A DNA stretch of 64,000 bases from Brevundimonas albigilva (GTDB taxonomy: Bacteria; Pseudomonadota; Alphaproteobacteria; Caulobacterales; Caulobacteraceae). The stretch spans positions 2,621,001 through 2,685,000 of the forward strand of contig NZ_CP097298.1 of the NCBI RefSeq assembly GCF_023503965.1. The letters run 5' to 3'. The position numbers and the translations under genes were made by a program. The notes under the pieces are model-generated. The model saw only the letters and a list, made by a program, of their open reading frames with translations. It was not told the origin of the DNA and searched no databases. Positions 10,391 through 20,122 of the stretch are shown piece by piece (positions within the stretch are counted from its first letter, which is position 1; each line of letters starts with the position of its first letter).

Positions 10391-11284
10391 ATGGCGCGGA
10401 CGCCGGACCGTCGAGGCCTGCTGGCCGGCGCGGGCGCGCTGGCGCTGGCCGGCTGCTATCGCCGCGAGACCCCCAGGCGGACGCGCAGCCGCTGGACCTG
10501 CATCTGTCGGACCTGGAAGGCCGTCATGGCGGGCGGCTGGGCGTGGCCGCGCTGGACGTCGCCTCGGGCCGCCAGGCCCTGTGGCGCGCCCAGGAGCGCT
10601 TTCCCTTCTGCTCGACCTTCAAGGCCTTCCTGGCGGCGGCGACCCTGCAGCGGGTCCAGCGCGGCGAGGAAGACCTGGAACGCCGCGTGCGCGTCACCCG
10701 GGCGGACATGATCCCCCATGCGCCGACCACGGGGCCGGCCGTCGGCCGCGACCTGAGCATCCGGCAGTTGATGCAGGCGGCGGTCGAACTGAGCGACAAT
10801 CCCGCGGCGAACATCCTGATCCGGGAAATGGGCGGAATCGGCGTATGGCGTCAGTGGTGGCCGAGCTTCGGCGACACCACGACCCTGATCTCGCGACTGG
10901 AGCCCGAGCTGAACACCGCCCTCGCCGACGATCCGCGCGACACCTGCCTGCCGGCCCAGACCCTGGCCAACATTCGGCTGATGGCGTTCAGCGACCGGCT
11001 GAGCCCGGCGCACGACGCCCTGCTGCACGACTGGCTGGTCGCCTCGCCGACCGGGCCGAACCGGCTGAAGGCCGCCGCGCCCCAAGGCTGGACCGTGGCG
11101 CACAAGACCGGCACGGGCATGAACGGCACCGCCAACGACATCGGCATGATGACGCCGGTCAGCGCGCGCGCCCGTGCTGATGGCGGTCTATCTGACCGGC
11201 GCGACCCAGGCGACGGACGACCAGCGCGACGCGGTGATCGCCGACGCCGGACGCCGGGCGCTGGAGGTGCTGGGCCGTGGCTGA
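10391..11284 (+). CDS. Class A beta-lactamase with two frameshifts, between flbD and flhA
   Basis: A serine beta-lactamase of about 297 residues once two one-base errors are allowed for (a loss near 10472 and a gain in a GC repeat near 11168; they cancel). The start two bases after flbD gives a twin-arginine-like lipoprotein signal, [17 protein letters not shown]. All class A motifs are present: active-site STFK at about 10617-10628, SDN at about 10792, ELN in the omega loop (SRLEPELN), and KTG at about 11104. The natural C-terminus ([20 protein letters not shown]) ends by overlapping the flhA start. Predicted to hydrolyse penicillins or cephalosporins in the periplasm. The chromosomal location inside a flagellar operon suggests an intrinsic gene rather than an acquired cassette. 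Confidence 0.85.
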
Positions 11285-13378
11285 CGTCCCGCTGATGAAG
11301 GACGGCATGGCGCGCCCCACGGGACGCGACGTGCTGGGCTGGCTGAACCGCGGCGAGGTGCTGATGGCGGTCGGCGTGATCGGCGTCATCATGCTGCTGA
11401 TCCTGCCGGTCCCGAAGATGCTGCTGGACCTGCTGCTGGCGATCTCGCTGGTGTCCAGCGTGCTGATCCTGATGACGGCGGTGATGATGAAGCGCCCGCT
11501 GGACTTCGCCATCTTCCCGACCGTGCTGCTGGTCTCGACGCTGTTCCGGCTGGGGCTGAACCTGGCCTCGACGCGGCTGATCCTGACCCACGGGCAAGAG
11601 GGTCACGCGGCCGCCGGACAGGTCATCAACGCCTTCGGCCAGCTGATGATGGGCGGCAACTTCATCATCGGCGTGATCATCTTCGCCATCATCCTGGTGG
11701 TGAACTTCGTGGTCATCACCAAGGGGTCGACGCGGATCGCCGAGGTGTCGGCGCGCTTCACCCTGGATTCCATGCCGGGCAAGCAGATGGCCATCGACGC
11801 CGACCTGTCCTCGGGCCTGATCACCGAGGATCAGGCCAAGCTGCGCCGCAAGGAGCTGGAACAGGAATCGACCTTCTTCGGGGCCATGGACGGGCCTCGA
11901 AATTCGTGCGCGGCGACGCCGTGGCCGGCCTGATCATCACCTTCATCAACGCCATCGGCGGCATCCTGATCGGCACGCTGCAGCACGGCATGCCGGCGAT
12001 GGACGCGGCCAACACCTATGTGCAGCTGACCATCGGCGACGGCCTGGTGACGCAGGTTCCGGCCATCATCATCTCGATCGCCGCGGGCTTCCTGGTGTCC
12101 AAGGCGGGCGTGGAAGGCACGGCGGACAAGGCCCTGGTGACGCAGCTGGCGACCAATCCGGTGTCGCTGGGCGTGGTGTCGGGCGCGGCGGGCCTGATCG
12201 GCCTGATCCCCGGAATGCCGCTGATCCCCTTCGCGGCCCTGGCCATCGGTTCGGGCTTCATGGCCTGGCGCTTGGGCCGCGAGCGTCTGAAGCCGCAGCC
12301 GACGGCCGAGGAGCTCGACGCCGCCAAGCCGCAGCCCGAGGTCGAGGAGCCCATCAGCAACATCCTGACCATCGACGAGGTCAAGATCGAGCTGGGCTAC
12401 TCGCTGCTGGCCCTGATCAACGACCTGGAGGGGCGTCGCCTGACCGACCAGATCAAGGCGCTGCGTCGGTCGCTGGCGCAGGAATACGGCTTCGTCATGC
12501 CGCAGGTGCGCATCCTGGACAACATGCGGCTGCCGACCCAGGGTTACGCCATCCGCATCAAGGAGATGGACGCCGGGGCGGGGGAGGTGCGGCTGGGCCA
12601 CCTGATGGCCATGGACCCGGCCGGGCGACAGGTCGAACTGCCCGGCGAGCACATGAAGGAGCCGGCCTTCGGCCTGCCGGCCACCTGGATCGAGGAGGGC
12701 CTGCGCGAGGAGGCGACCTTCCGCGGCTACACCATCGTCGATCCCGCCACGGTGCTGACCACCCACCTGACGGAGATCCTGAAGGAGAACATGGCCGAGC
12801 TGCTGTCCTACGGCGAGGTCCAGAAGCTGCTCAAGGAATTGGGCCCCGAGCAGCAGAAGCTGGTCGAGGAACTGATCCCGACGGTGGTGACGGTCACGAC
12901 CCTGCAGCGGGTGCTGCAGTCGCTGCTGCGCGAGAAGGTGTCGATCCGCGACCTGCCGGCGATCCTGGAAGGGCTGGCGGAAGCGGCGCCGCACACCACC
13001 AGCGTGACCACCCTGGTGGAGCATGTGCGCGCCCGCCTGGCGCGGCAGCTGTGCTGGCAGCATCAGGGCGGAGACGGCGCCGTGCCGATCGTGACCCTGT
13101 CGCCGGAGTGGGAGAACGCCTTCGCCGAAAGCCTGGTGGGCGGGGGCGAGGACAAGCAGCTGGCCATGGCGCCCTCGCGGCTTCAGGACTTCATCCGCGC
13201 GGTGCGCGACACCTTCGAACGCATCGCCATGTCGGGCGAGAACGCGGTCCTTCTGACCGGCCCCCAGACCCGTCCCTACGTCCGGTCGATCATCGAGCGG
13301 TTCCGCGGCCAGACCGTGGTGATGAGCCAGAACGAAATCCATCCGAAGGCGCGGCTGCGCACCCTGGGGCAGGTCTGA
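11277..13378 (+). CDS. flhA: Flagellar export gate protein FlhA, frameshifted
   Basis: About 700 residues, normal for FlhA, the nonameric export gate of the flagellar type III secretion system. The start is a GTG at 11277 inside the end of the beta-lactamase gene. The N-terminal part has eight membrane helices and the conserved region [20 protein letters not shown], which is broken by one missing G at about 11893 (GGG where GGGG would keep frame). The C-terminal cytoplasmic domain begins near [19 protein letters not shown] and ends RLRTLGQV. Because flhA is needed for motility, the break is probably a sequencing error. Confidence 0.95.
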
Positions 13379-13428
13379 GACGACAATCGCTTTGACGGGG
13401 CGTGCGGCCACGCTAAAGCTCCGTTCCC

Positions 13429-14955
13429 ATGGACCTTTCTGTTCGTTCGACCTGGAGCCGCATCGGCGAGTTCCTGCGCACGCCGTCGCTGGCGCGATCC
13501 GTGATGGGGTTGCTGGCCGTCGCCTTCTCCCTGCTGCTGGCCGTCAACGTCGTCACCTTCGTCATGAGCCAGCGCACGGCCCAGACGAACGATCAGATCG
13601 AGACGGCCCAGGCCATGCGCCGCGACGCCCGCACCGTGCTGATCGCCACCCTTGACGCCGAGACCGCGCAGCGCGGCTTCCTGCTGACCGGACGAAGCGA
13701 GTTCCTGCAGCCCTATCGGCAGGCCCAGGAGGTTCTGGGTCCGGCCACGGCGCGGCTGCATCGGGCGGCGATGGACGACCCGTCCCTTTGGCCCTCTGTG
13801 CGTCGCATCGAGGAACTGGCCACCACCAAGCAGGCGGAACTCGCCTCGACGCTGCGAATGGCGCGCGAGGGGCGGATCGGGCCGGCCATCCAGGCCGTGC
13901 GTTCGGGGCAGGGCAAGGTGGTCATGGACGACCTGCGGGCCGCCGTCGCCGATTTCGACCAGCTCAAGTCCACCCGCATCGCCGCGCGCAGCGAATCGTC
14001 GGAGCGGCTGGCGCGGGCCACCGTGGCGGCCAATGTGACGGCGGCCCTGCTGGTGCTGGTGCTGGCCGGCCTGTCCGCCTGGCTGGTGCGGCGCTATGTG
14101 ATCGAGATCCAGGGCGCGCGGGACCAGCTGAACCAGATGAACGCGGGGCTGGAGGCGACGGTCGAGGAACGCACCGGCGACCTGATCCGCGCCAACGAGG
14201 AAATCCAGCGCTTCGCCTATATCGTCAGCCACGACCTGCGCGCGCCGCTGGTCAACGTCATGGGCTACACCTCCGAGCTGGAGCAGGCGGGCAAGGTCAT
14301 CGACAACGCCATCACCGAGGCCCAGAAGGTCCGCGAGGTCCAGCCCGACGTGGTCATGGCCGTGCGCGAGGACATGCCCGAGGCCATCGGCTTCATCCGC
14401 GCCTCGACCGAGAAGATGGACCGGCTGATCAACGCCATCCTCAAGCTGTCGCGCGAAGGGCGGCGTAACCTGTCGCCCGAGACGCTGGACATGACCGCCA
14501 TGGCCCAGAACATCGCAGACAGCGTCCACCATCAGACCGACGCCTCGGGCGCCAGGATCGTGGTGGAAACGCTGCCCGTGCTGGAAAGCGACCGGCTGTC
14601 GATGGAGCAGATCTTCGGCAACCTGATCGACAACGCGGTCAAGTATCTGGATCACGACCGACCCGGAGAGATCGTCGTGTCCGGCCAGGAGGTCCCCGGC
14701 GGCTGGACCGTCTATCGGATCGCGGACAACGGGCGGGGCATCGCGCCGCGCGACCACGAACGCATCTTCGAGCTGTTCCGCCGATCGGGGCGCCAGGATC
14801 GGACGGGCGAGGGACTGGGCCTGGCCTTCGTGCGCAACAGCGTCCGTCGCCTGGGGGGAACCATCGATGTGGAGTCCGAGCTCGGCAAGGGCTCGACTTT
14901 CATCCTGAAATTCCCCAAACGACTGATCGTCTCGGAACCAGGAGCCGCGCTGTGA
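13429..14955 (+). CDS. CHASE3-domain sensor histidine kinase
   Basis: A 508-residue membrane kinase. A first membrane helix (about 24-44, MGLLAVAFSLLLAVNVVTFV) and a second (about 202-222, TAALLVLVLAGLSAWLVRRY) bracket a periplasmic CHASE3 sensor of about 155 residues. A short coiled coil (LNAGLEATVEERTGDLIRA-like) leads to the phospho-acceptor box YIVSHDLRAPLVNVMGY, the N box FGNLIDNAVKYL, ADNGRGIAP and GEGLGLAF. The H-box and the rest of the dimerisation helix are separated by an insert of some 45 residues. It overlaps the next response regulator by four bases, which is its likely partner. The ligand is unknown. Confidence 0.92.
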   Translation: MDLSVRSTWSRIGEFLRTPSLARSVMGLLAVAFSLLLAVNVVTFVMSQRTAQTNDQIETAQAMRRDARTVLIATLDAETAQRGFLLTGRSEFLQPYRQAQEVLGPATARLHRAAMDDPSLWPSVRRIEELATTKQAELASTLRMAREGRIGPAIQAVRSGQGKVVMDDLRAAVADFDQLKSTRIAARSESSERLARATVAANVTAALLVLVLAGLSAWLVRRYVIEIQGARDQLNQMNAGLEATVEERTGDLIRANEEIQRFAYIVSHDLRAPLVNVMGYTSELEQAGKVIDNAITEAQKVREVQPDVVMAVREDMPEAIGFIRASTEKMDRLINAILKLSREGRRNLSPETLDMTAMAQNIADSVHHQTDASGARIVVETLPVLESDRLSMEQIFGNLIDNAVKYLDHDRPGEIVVSGQEVPGGWTVYRIADNGRGIAPRDHERIFELFRRSGRQDRTGEGLGLAFVRNSVRRLGGTIDVESELGKGSTFILKFPKRLIVSEPGAAL

Positions 14956-15377
14956 CCCACCCCGTAAAAATCGTCATGGTCGAAGACGACCACGGTCACG
15001 CCAAGCTGATCGAGAAGAACATTCGCCGCGCGAACATCAATAACGAAATCAAGCATTTCGATGATGGCGGCTCGGCCCTGGACTATCTTTTCAGCGCCGA
15101 GGTGCTGGCCAACGGCCCGCTGCTGATCCTGCTGGACCTGAACCTGCCGGATATGTCGGGAACTGACATTCTGGAGAAGGTGAAATCCGACGACCGTCTG
15201 CGTCGCGCGCCGGTCGTGGTGCTGACGACCACGGACGACAAGGTCGAGATCCAACGCTGCTACGACCTGGGCTGCAACGTCTATATCACCAAGCCGGTGG
15301 ACTATGAATCCTTCGCCGGCGCCATCCGCCAGCTGGGCCTGTTCCTGTCGGTCATGCAGGCTCCGGAGATCGAGTGA
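14952..15377 (+). CDS. Single-domain response regulator (Rcp1-like)
   Basis: A 141-residue receiver with no output domain. It has the acidic pocket [15 protein letters not shown], the phospho-acceptor Asp in [14 protein letters not shown], the Thr in [11 protein letters not shown] and the Lys in [11 protein letters not shown]. The long loop after helix 1 is typical of Rcp1-type regulators that pair with phytochrome-like or CHASE3 kinases. It begins with GTG inside the kinase stop region and overlaps the following gene by four bases, so it probably relays phosphate within this three-gene unit. Confidence 0.92.
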   Translation: MTHPVKIVMVEDDHGHAKLIEKNIRRANINNEIKHFDDGGSALDYLFSAEVLANGPLLILLDLNLPDMSGTDILEKVKSDDRLRRAPVVVLTTTDDKVEIQRCYDLGCNVYITKPVDYESFAGAIRQLGLFLSVMQAPEIE

Positions 15378-16414
15378 GCGAAATTCCGGGCACCATTCGC
15401 CTGCTTTACATCGACGATGATCGCGGCTTGTCGCGGCTGGTCGAGAAGGAGCTGGGGCGGCACGGCTACGCCGTCACCTGTGCGTCCGACGGCGACGCGG
15501 GACTGGAGCTGCTGCGGGCCGGCGCCTATGACGTCTGCGCGCTGGATCACTACATGCCTGCGCGCGACGGCCTGGACATCCTGCCGGACATCATGGCCCT
15601 GCCCGAGCCGCCGCCCGTCGTCTATGTGACGGGCGCGCAGGAGGGCCGCATCGCGGTCGCGGCTCTGCGCGCCGGCGCCGCCGACTATGTCATCAAGGAC
15701 GTGTCGGAGGACTTCACCTCCCTGCTGCGCGCGGCGCTGGAGGACGCGCTGCTGCGCCGTCGCCTGCAACGCGAGAACGAGGCCGCGCAGGAGGAAATCC
15801 GCCTGGCCCGCGACCGGGCGGAGGCCATGCTGCGCGAGGTCAACCATCGGGTCGGCAACTCGCTTCAGCTGGTGTCCAGCTTCATGTCGCTGCAGATGCG
15901 GCATGTGTCGGACCAGGGGGCCAAGGACGCGCTGCGCGAGTCCCAGGCCCGGATCGAGGCCGTGGCCCACGTGCACCGTCGCCTCTACACCTCTGGCGAC
16001 ATGAGCCGGGTGGCGATGGACGAATATCTGACGGGGCTGGTGGACGAACTGTCCAAGTCGGTGGGGCCCGACGCCGGGTCGCCGCGCCTGGTCCTGGACG
16101 CCGAACCGATGAGCGTGACGACGGACCAGGCCGTGTCGCTGGGCGTGGTCGTGACCGAACTGGTCACCAATGCGGTCAAATACGCCTATGCGCCCGGACA
16201 GGGCGGCGAAATCCGCGTGCACCTGAAGTCCGACAGCGACGGCCGCGCCATACTGACGGTCGAGGACGACGGGCCCGGCCTTGGCGACGGCTCGCCCAAG
16301 GGCACCGGCCTGGGCGGCAAGATCATCTCCGCCATGGCGTCGGGCCTGCGCTCGGCGGTGGAGTTCGACCCGGGCCACAAGGGCGTGCGCGCGCGCCTGG
16401 TCTTCGACCTCTAG
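15374..16414 (+). CDS. Response regulator/HisKA_2 histidine kinase hybrid
   Basis: A 346-residue soluble protein. Residues about 8-125 are a receiver ([18 protein letters not shown], acceptor Asp in [12 protein letters not shown], Lys in [10 protein letters not shown]). A coiled linker leads to a HisKA_2 domain with the box [19 protein letters not shown] and an HATPase domain ([34 protein letters not shown]). This is the kinase type used in many alphaproteobacterial light and stress pathways. The GTG start overlaps the previous gene. It may receive phosphate from the CHASE3 kinase and pass it to a regulator outside the window. Confidence 0.9.
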   Translation: MSEIPGTIRLLYIDDDRGLSRLVEKELGRHGYAVTCASDGDAGLELLRAGAYDVCALDHYMPARDGLDILPDIMALPEPPPVVYVTGAQEGRIAVAALRAGAADYVIKDVSEDFTSLLRAALEDALLRRRLQRENEAAQEEIRLARDRAEAMLREVNHRVGNSLQLVSSFMSLQMRHVSDQGAKDALRESQARIEAVAHVHRRLYTSGDMSRVAMDEYLTGLVDELSKSVGPDAGSPRLVLDAEPMSVTTDQAVSLGVVVTELVTNAVKYAYAPGQGGEIRVHLKSDSDGRAILTVEDDGPGLGDGSPKGTGLGGKIISAMASGLRSAVEFDPGHKGVRARLVFDL

Positions 16415-16439
16415 CCGCGTTGCGCGTTCTGTCCTGATC

Positions 16440-16883
16440 ATGCTGCAATTCGGCCGTCCCGATCCCGTCCTGGACCACCGCCGGCGCCCCACGGCCTTCG
16501 GCCTGGTGCTGCGCGACGGGCTGTTGGCCTGCGTGAGGGTGGAGCGGGGCGCGCAGAGCTATTTCGACCTGCCGGGCGGCGCCCTGGACGGAGACGAGAC
16601 CGAGGCCCAGGCCCTGGCGCGCGAGTTCGTCGAGGAGACCGGACTGACCGTGCGCCCCGGCGAGCGGATCGCCGAGGCGGGCCAGTATTTCGTCAAGACC
16701 ACCGGCGAGGCGGTGAACAATGTCGGCGGCTACTGGACCGCCGACATCGTGTCGGAAGATCCCCAAGCCAAGCAGGAGGCGGATCACACCCTGACCTGGC
16801 TGGATCCGACGGTGGCCCTGTCGCGCCTGCGCCACGACGCCCACGCCTGGGCGGTGGCGGCCTGGATGCGCCACGTCAGCTGA
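16440..16883 (+). CDS. Nudix hydrolase
   Basis: A 147-residue single-domain Nudix protein. The Nudix box G-x5-E-x7-REFVEETGL is complete at about residues 42-64 and gives the divalent-metal catalytic helix. The protein hydrolyses a nucleoside diphosphate linked to some other group, but neither sequence nor context gives the substrate. It starts 25 bases after the hybrid kinase gene in the same direction and may share its transcript. Confidence 0.9.
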   Translation: MLQFGRPDPVLDHRRRPTAFGLVLRDGLLACVRVERGAQSYFDLPGGALDGDETEAQALAREFVEETGLTVRPGERIAEAGQYFVKTTGEAVNNVGGYWTADIVSEDPQAKQEADHTLTWLDPTVALSRLRHDAHAWAVAAWMRHVS

Positions 16884-16969
16884 GCCGTACGGAACTCCGC
16901 GCCCGGGTGATCCGTTCTTTCGGCGCCTCTCTGCGTCATCAGGACGCCGAACAGGACAGGAGAATTCTT

Positions 16970-17152
16970 ATGCCCGATCAAGACCGTATCGAAGGCGCCG
17001 GCAAGAACATCGGCGGCAAGATCAAGGAAGCCGCCGGCAAGGTGACCGGCGACGAAAAGCTGAAGGCCGAGGGCCGCGCCGATCAGGTGGAAGGCAAGGT
17101 TCAGAACGCCGTCGGCGGCGTGAAGGACAGCCTGCGCGACAACCGCAACTGA
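16970..17152 (+). CDS. CsbD family stress protein
   Basis: A 60-residue, highly charged Gly/Lys-rich protein (DRIEGAGKNIGGKIKEAAGK, then AEGRADQVEGKVQNAVGGVK) that matches the CsbD family along its whole length. These proteins are abundant under general stress in many bacteria; their molecular function is unknown. The start ATG has AGGAG eight bases upstream, and a strong terminator follows, so it forms its own short unit or the end of the preceding one. Confidence 0.93.
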   Translation: MPDQDRIEGAGKNIGGKIKEAAGKVTGDEKLKAEGRADQVEGKVQNAVGGVKDSLRDNRN

Positions 17153-17170
17153 TCCTCGCGAAACGATTCG

Positions 17171-17203
17171 AACGCCGCCCGCCTTGTCGCGGGCGGCGTT
17201 TTT
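17171..17203 (+). terminator. Rho-independent terminator after the CsbD gene
   Basis: A 10-bp perfect stem, CGCCGCCCGC pairing with GCGGGCGGCG across a 6-base loop, is followed by five T residues. The flanking AA/TT could extend the stem. It also faces the end of the convergent minus-strand gene. Confidence 0.9.
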
Positions 17204-17210
17204 GCGTGCC

Positions 17211-17714
17211 TCAGTCCTCGCCGCCCCAAAGCCGCAGCTTCAGGCCCTTCGACTCCAGGCTGTTCGCCGGTCGGCACTCCGAGGTGAAGCCGCCGCGCTC
17301 GGGGCGGGGACGACAATCCATCTCCTGGGGCGCGGTGGAGGCGACCGCGTTCCGGCTCCGGTCGCCGCATTGCAGGGCGTAGTCCGAACCGCCGGCGGCG
17401 GCCTCGACCATCTGGCAATCGCCGGCCATGCCGCGCGGTCTCAGGGCGTCGGGCAGATCGTCGCCCAGAGCCGCGGCCAGGGCGCTTCTGACCTGGCTCT
17501 GGCAGACGTCCAGCGGGGTGTCGCCCCGCACCATCGGATTGCAGCGGGCGCGCTCATAGCCGAACGGATCGGTCAGCGCCCATTGCGGAACGGGCGCGCC
17601 CTCAGGCCGGGGCGCCGCGACCTCCGCAACCGCGGGCGCGGGAGCGTCCCACGCGATCTCGGGGACCGGCGCGGGGGACTGAAGCATCAGATGGGCGAGG
17701 GCGGTGAACAGCAT
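17211..17714 (-). CDS. Hypothetical secreted protein
   Basis: A protein of about 167 residues from the ATG at 17714 (other starts exist up to 17768). The N-terminus LFTALAHLMLQSPAPV is a short hydrophobic stretch that could be a signal peptide, followed by a Pro/Ala-rich segment. The main part has several Cys residues (ARCNPM, DVCQSQ, GDCQMV, LQCGDR, MDCRP, SECRP) spaced like disulfide pairs, which fits export to the periplasm. Sequence such as WALTDPFGYERARCNP recurs in Caulobacterales hypothetical proteins. No function can be assigned. Confidence 0.7.
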   Translation of the reverse strand: MLFTALAHLMLQSPAPVPEIAWDAPAPAVAEVAAPRPEGAPVPQWALTDPFGYERARCNPMVRGDTPLDVCQSQVRSALAAALGDDLPDALRPRGMAGDCQMVEAAAGGSDYALQCGDRSRNAVASTAPQEMDCRPRPERGGFTSECRPANSLESKGLKLRLWGGED

Positions 17715-17788
17715 CAGGGACCTCGGCGGCTGGAGCGGCGACCCTAACATGCCCTGTCGGCGCGTCACCCGTCTATCGCGTCACGGAC

Positions 17789-18967
17789 CTAACGCGTCAG
17801 CGCCCGCATGGCGCGGTCCAGCCCGTCCAGCGTCAGGGGATACATCCGCTGGTCCATCACCTCGCGCAACAGGCCGACCGAGGCGGTGTAGTCCCAGTAT
17901 CGCTCCTGGACCGGGTTGAGCCAGACGGACCGGTCCCATTGCTGGCGGGCCCGCTTCATCCAGACGGCGCCGGCCTCCTCGTTCCAGTGCTCCACCGAAC
18001 CGCCCGGCATGGTGATTTCATAGGGGCTCATGGTCGCATCGCCGACGAAGATGGCCCGCCAGTCGCCGGGATATTTGTGAAGCAGGTCCCAGGTGGGGGT
18101 GCGCTCGGCGTGACGCCGGCGATTATCCTTCCAGACGCCTTCGTAGAGGCAGTTGTGGAAATAGAAGAACTCCAGGTTCTTGAACTCGGCGCGGGCGGCG
18201 GAAAACAACTCCTCGACGAGCTTGATATGACCGTCCATCGAGCCGCCGACGTCCAGGAACAGCAGGACCTTGATGGTGTTGCGCCGCTCGGGACGCATCC
18301 GCACGTCCAGCCAGCCCTGGCGGGCGGTGCCGTCGATCGTGCCGTCGATGTCCAGTTCTTCGGCCGCGCCCTCGCGCGCGAAGCGGCGCAGACGGCGCAG
18401 GGCGACCTTGATGTTGCGGGTGCCCAACTCGACCGTGTCGTCCAGGTTCCGGAACTCGCGCTTCTCCCAGACCTTGACGGCGCGCCCGTGCCGGCTGGGG
18501 CCGCCAATCCGCACGCCCTCGGGATTGTAGCCGCCGTGGCCGAAGGGGCTGGTCCCGCCCGTGCCGATCCATTTGTTTCCGCCTGAGTGCCGCTCCTTCT
18601 GCTCCTCCAGCCGCTGCTTCAGCATCTCCATCAGCGCGTCGAAGCCGCCCAGGGCCTCGATCTGGGCCTTCTCCTCGTCGGAGAGGTATTTCTCGTTCAG
18701 CAGCCGCAGCCAGTCCTCGGGGATGTCGGTGGTCAGGTCCTCGCCCGCGCCGACCGATTCCACGCCCTTGAACACCGCGCCGAACACCTGGTCGAAGCGG
18801 TCGTAGTGCTTTTCGTCCTTGACCAGGACGGCGCGCGACAGATGGTAGAAGGCCTCGACCCGACGGCCGGCCACGTCGCGATCCAGGGCCTCCATCAGAT
18901 GGAGCCATTCCTTCATCGACACCGGAACCTTGGCGTCGCGCAGGGCGGTGAAAAAGGGCAGGAGCAT
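17789..18967 (-). CDS. vWA domain protein (CoxE-like)
   Basis: A 392-residue cytoplasmic protein of the CoxE-like von Willebrand factor A group. The N-terminal half is helical and charged. A Gly-rich segment (SGGNKWIGTGGTSPFGHGGY) precedes the vWA domain, whose MIDAS motif DVGGSMDGH begins near residue 240. Proteins of this type work with MoxR AAA+ ATPases in metal insertion or complex remodelling, but no MoxR gene is seen in the window. Its ATG overlaps the stop region of hepT by one base. Function unknown. Confidence 0.85.
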   Translation of the reverse strand: MLLPFFTALRDAKVPVSMKEWLHLMEALDRDVAGRRVEAFYHLSRAVLVKDEKHYDRFDQVFGAVFKGVESVGAGEDLTTDIPEDWLRLLNEKYLSDEEKAQIEALGGFDALMEMLKQRLEEQKERHSGGNKWIGTGGTSPFGHGGYNPEGVRIGGPSRHGRAVKVWEKREFRNLDDTVELGTRNIKVALRRLRRFAREGAAEELDIDGTIDGTARQGWLDVRMRPERRNTIKVLLFLDVGGSMDGHIKLVEELFSAARAEFKNLEFFYFHNCLYEGVWKDNRRRHAERTPTWDLLHKYPGDWRAIFVGDATMSPYEITMPGGSVEHWNEEAGAVWMKRARQQWDRSVWLNPVQERYWDYTASVGLLREVMDQRMYPLTLDGLDRAMRALTR

Positions 18968-19304
18968 CAGCGCTCGTCCAGGCTACGCAGGGCGGCGTCC
19001 AATTCCGGCAGGCTCTCGCTCGCGATCAGCCACAAGACGTCGGGCTTGAGCGTCTCATAGCCATGCGCCACGCGATTGCGCAGGCTGATGATGTCCGGCC
19101 ACGGGATGGTCGGAAGCCGGTTCTTGACCTCGTCGCTGAGAAATCGGGCGCATTCGCCGATCCGCAACGATTCATGCAGACGGCGTCATAGACCAGCCCC
19201 TGCCGCAGAAACCCGTTTCGGCCGTCCAGCGCGACGTAGGTTCGCACACGGTCGGTGGCGTCCAGCATCTCGACAACCAGGTCAGCATCGGCCTCGTCAG
19301 ACAA
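18967..19304 (-). CDS. hepT: HepT-like toxin (HEPN domain), frameshifted
   Basis: About 112 residues across one missing base near 19170. The N-terminal part (VEMLDATDRVRTYVAL, LVYDAVCMN) and the C-terminal part (RIGECARFLSDEVKNRL, WPDIISLRNRVAHGYE) make one HEPN fold. The R-x4-H-x-Y motif (RNRVAHGY) is the ribonuclease site, whose Tyr is the AMPylation target of MntA antitoxins. It starts with TTG overlapping mntA by eight bases. The pair is a HepT/MntA toxin-antitoxin system; here the toxin is broken in the sequence as given, which could be an assembly error or an inactivated toxin. Confidence 0.8.
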
Positions 19305-19581
19305 GAATCAGGTCTTTCTCGACCTTGGCCCTTACGTGGGGGCGCATGATTTCCCACGAGCAGAATTCCACTGGCTTCTCCAATCGTTCGGAGAGCAGGC
19401 GCTCGATCGTCAGGAATCGGATGCCCATTGGCCGGGATAGATCCACCAGGAGATCCACGTCGCTGTCCGGTCCCGCCTCGTCGCGGGCGTAGCTGCCGAA
19501 CAGGCGCACGTTGACGATGCCCTGCTCTTCGAGCCAGGGCTTCAAGGCGCGCAGCTTTTCCAGAAGGTCGGCGCGGGTCAT
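19297..19581 (-). CDS. mntA: MntA-like antitoxin nucleotidyltransferase
   Basis: A 94-residue minimal nucleotidyltransferase. The active-site signature GSYARDEAGPDSDVDLLVDL (GS followed by D-x-D) at about residues 29-48 is complete. In studied HepT/MntA pairs this enzyme AMPylates the HEPN toxin and so silences its RNase. It is upstream of hepT and overlaps it by eight bases, the standard order for this pair. Confidence 0.87.
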   Translation of the reverse strand: MTRADLLEKLRALKPWLEEQGIVNVRLFGSYARDEAGPDSDVDLLVDLSRPMGIRFLTIERLLSERLEKPVEFCSWEIMRPHVRAKVEKDLILV

Positions 19582-19595
19582 GGCGCCAATATAGG

Positions 19596-20122
19596 CTATC
19601 CGCGTCGCAAGATGAACTCGTCGTCCAGCCAGGCGCCGACCGGATACTGGTACTCGCCGACCTTCTGAAGCCGTGGGCGGCGTAGAGCTTCTGCGCCTTC
19701 AGATTGCCGCTCCAGACGCCGATCCACAGCGGCCCGGCGCCTTGGGCCTGCATCCAGTCCAGAGAGAGCGACAGCAGCCGCGTCCCCAGGCCCAGGCCCT
19801 GGGCGGCGCTGGCCACGTAAAGGCGGCGAAGCTCCATGTCGGCGGCGCCGGCGTCCGGGTGGGGCAGGGTGTTGGGACCCGCGTTGGCGAAGGCCAGCAG
19901 CGCGCCGTCCCGTTCCGCCACCCACCAGGCGGCGCCGGGTTCGGCCATCTTTCGCGTGATCGTCGCGGGGTCGAAGCTGGCGTCCAGGAAGGTCGCCAGG
20001 TCCCTGGCCGGATAGGGGATGGCGAAGCCGCGCACGAAGGTGTCGATGAAGGTCTGGCGGCCCAAGTCGGCCAGCGCCTGAGCGTCGTTCGGCAGGGCGG
20101 GGCGGATCACGGCGTCGGTCAT
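19596..20122 (-). CDS. GNAT family N-acetyltransferase, frameshifted
   Basis: About 175 residues. The start MTDAVIRPALPNDAQALADL, the acetyl-CoA motif ASAAQGLGLGTRLLSLSL and VWSGNLKAQKLYAAHGF identify the GNAT fold. One missing base near 19672 separates this from the natural end KVGEYQYPVGAWLDDEFILR. The substrate is not predictable. It lies 14 bases upstream of mntA but reads as an independent gene. Confidence 0.85.

Noticed and set aside
10472..11893. Programmed ribosomal frameshifting as the cause of the breaks
   Set aside because: The breaks show no common slippery sequence or downstream structure, occur in both directions and affect unrelated genes.
11831..13411. Long open frame on the minus strand opposite flhA
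   Set aside because: It is compositional: high GC with G/C in third positions leaves the antisense frame open. The translation is His/Gln/Arg/Asp-rich with no domain, and the plus strand encodes conserved FlhA.
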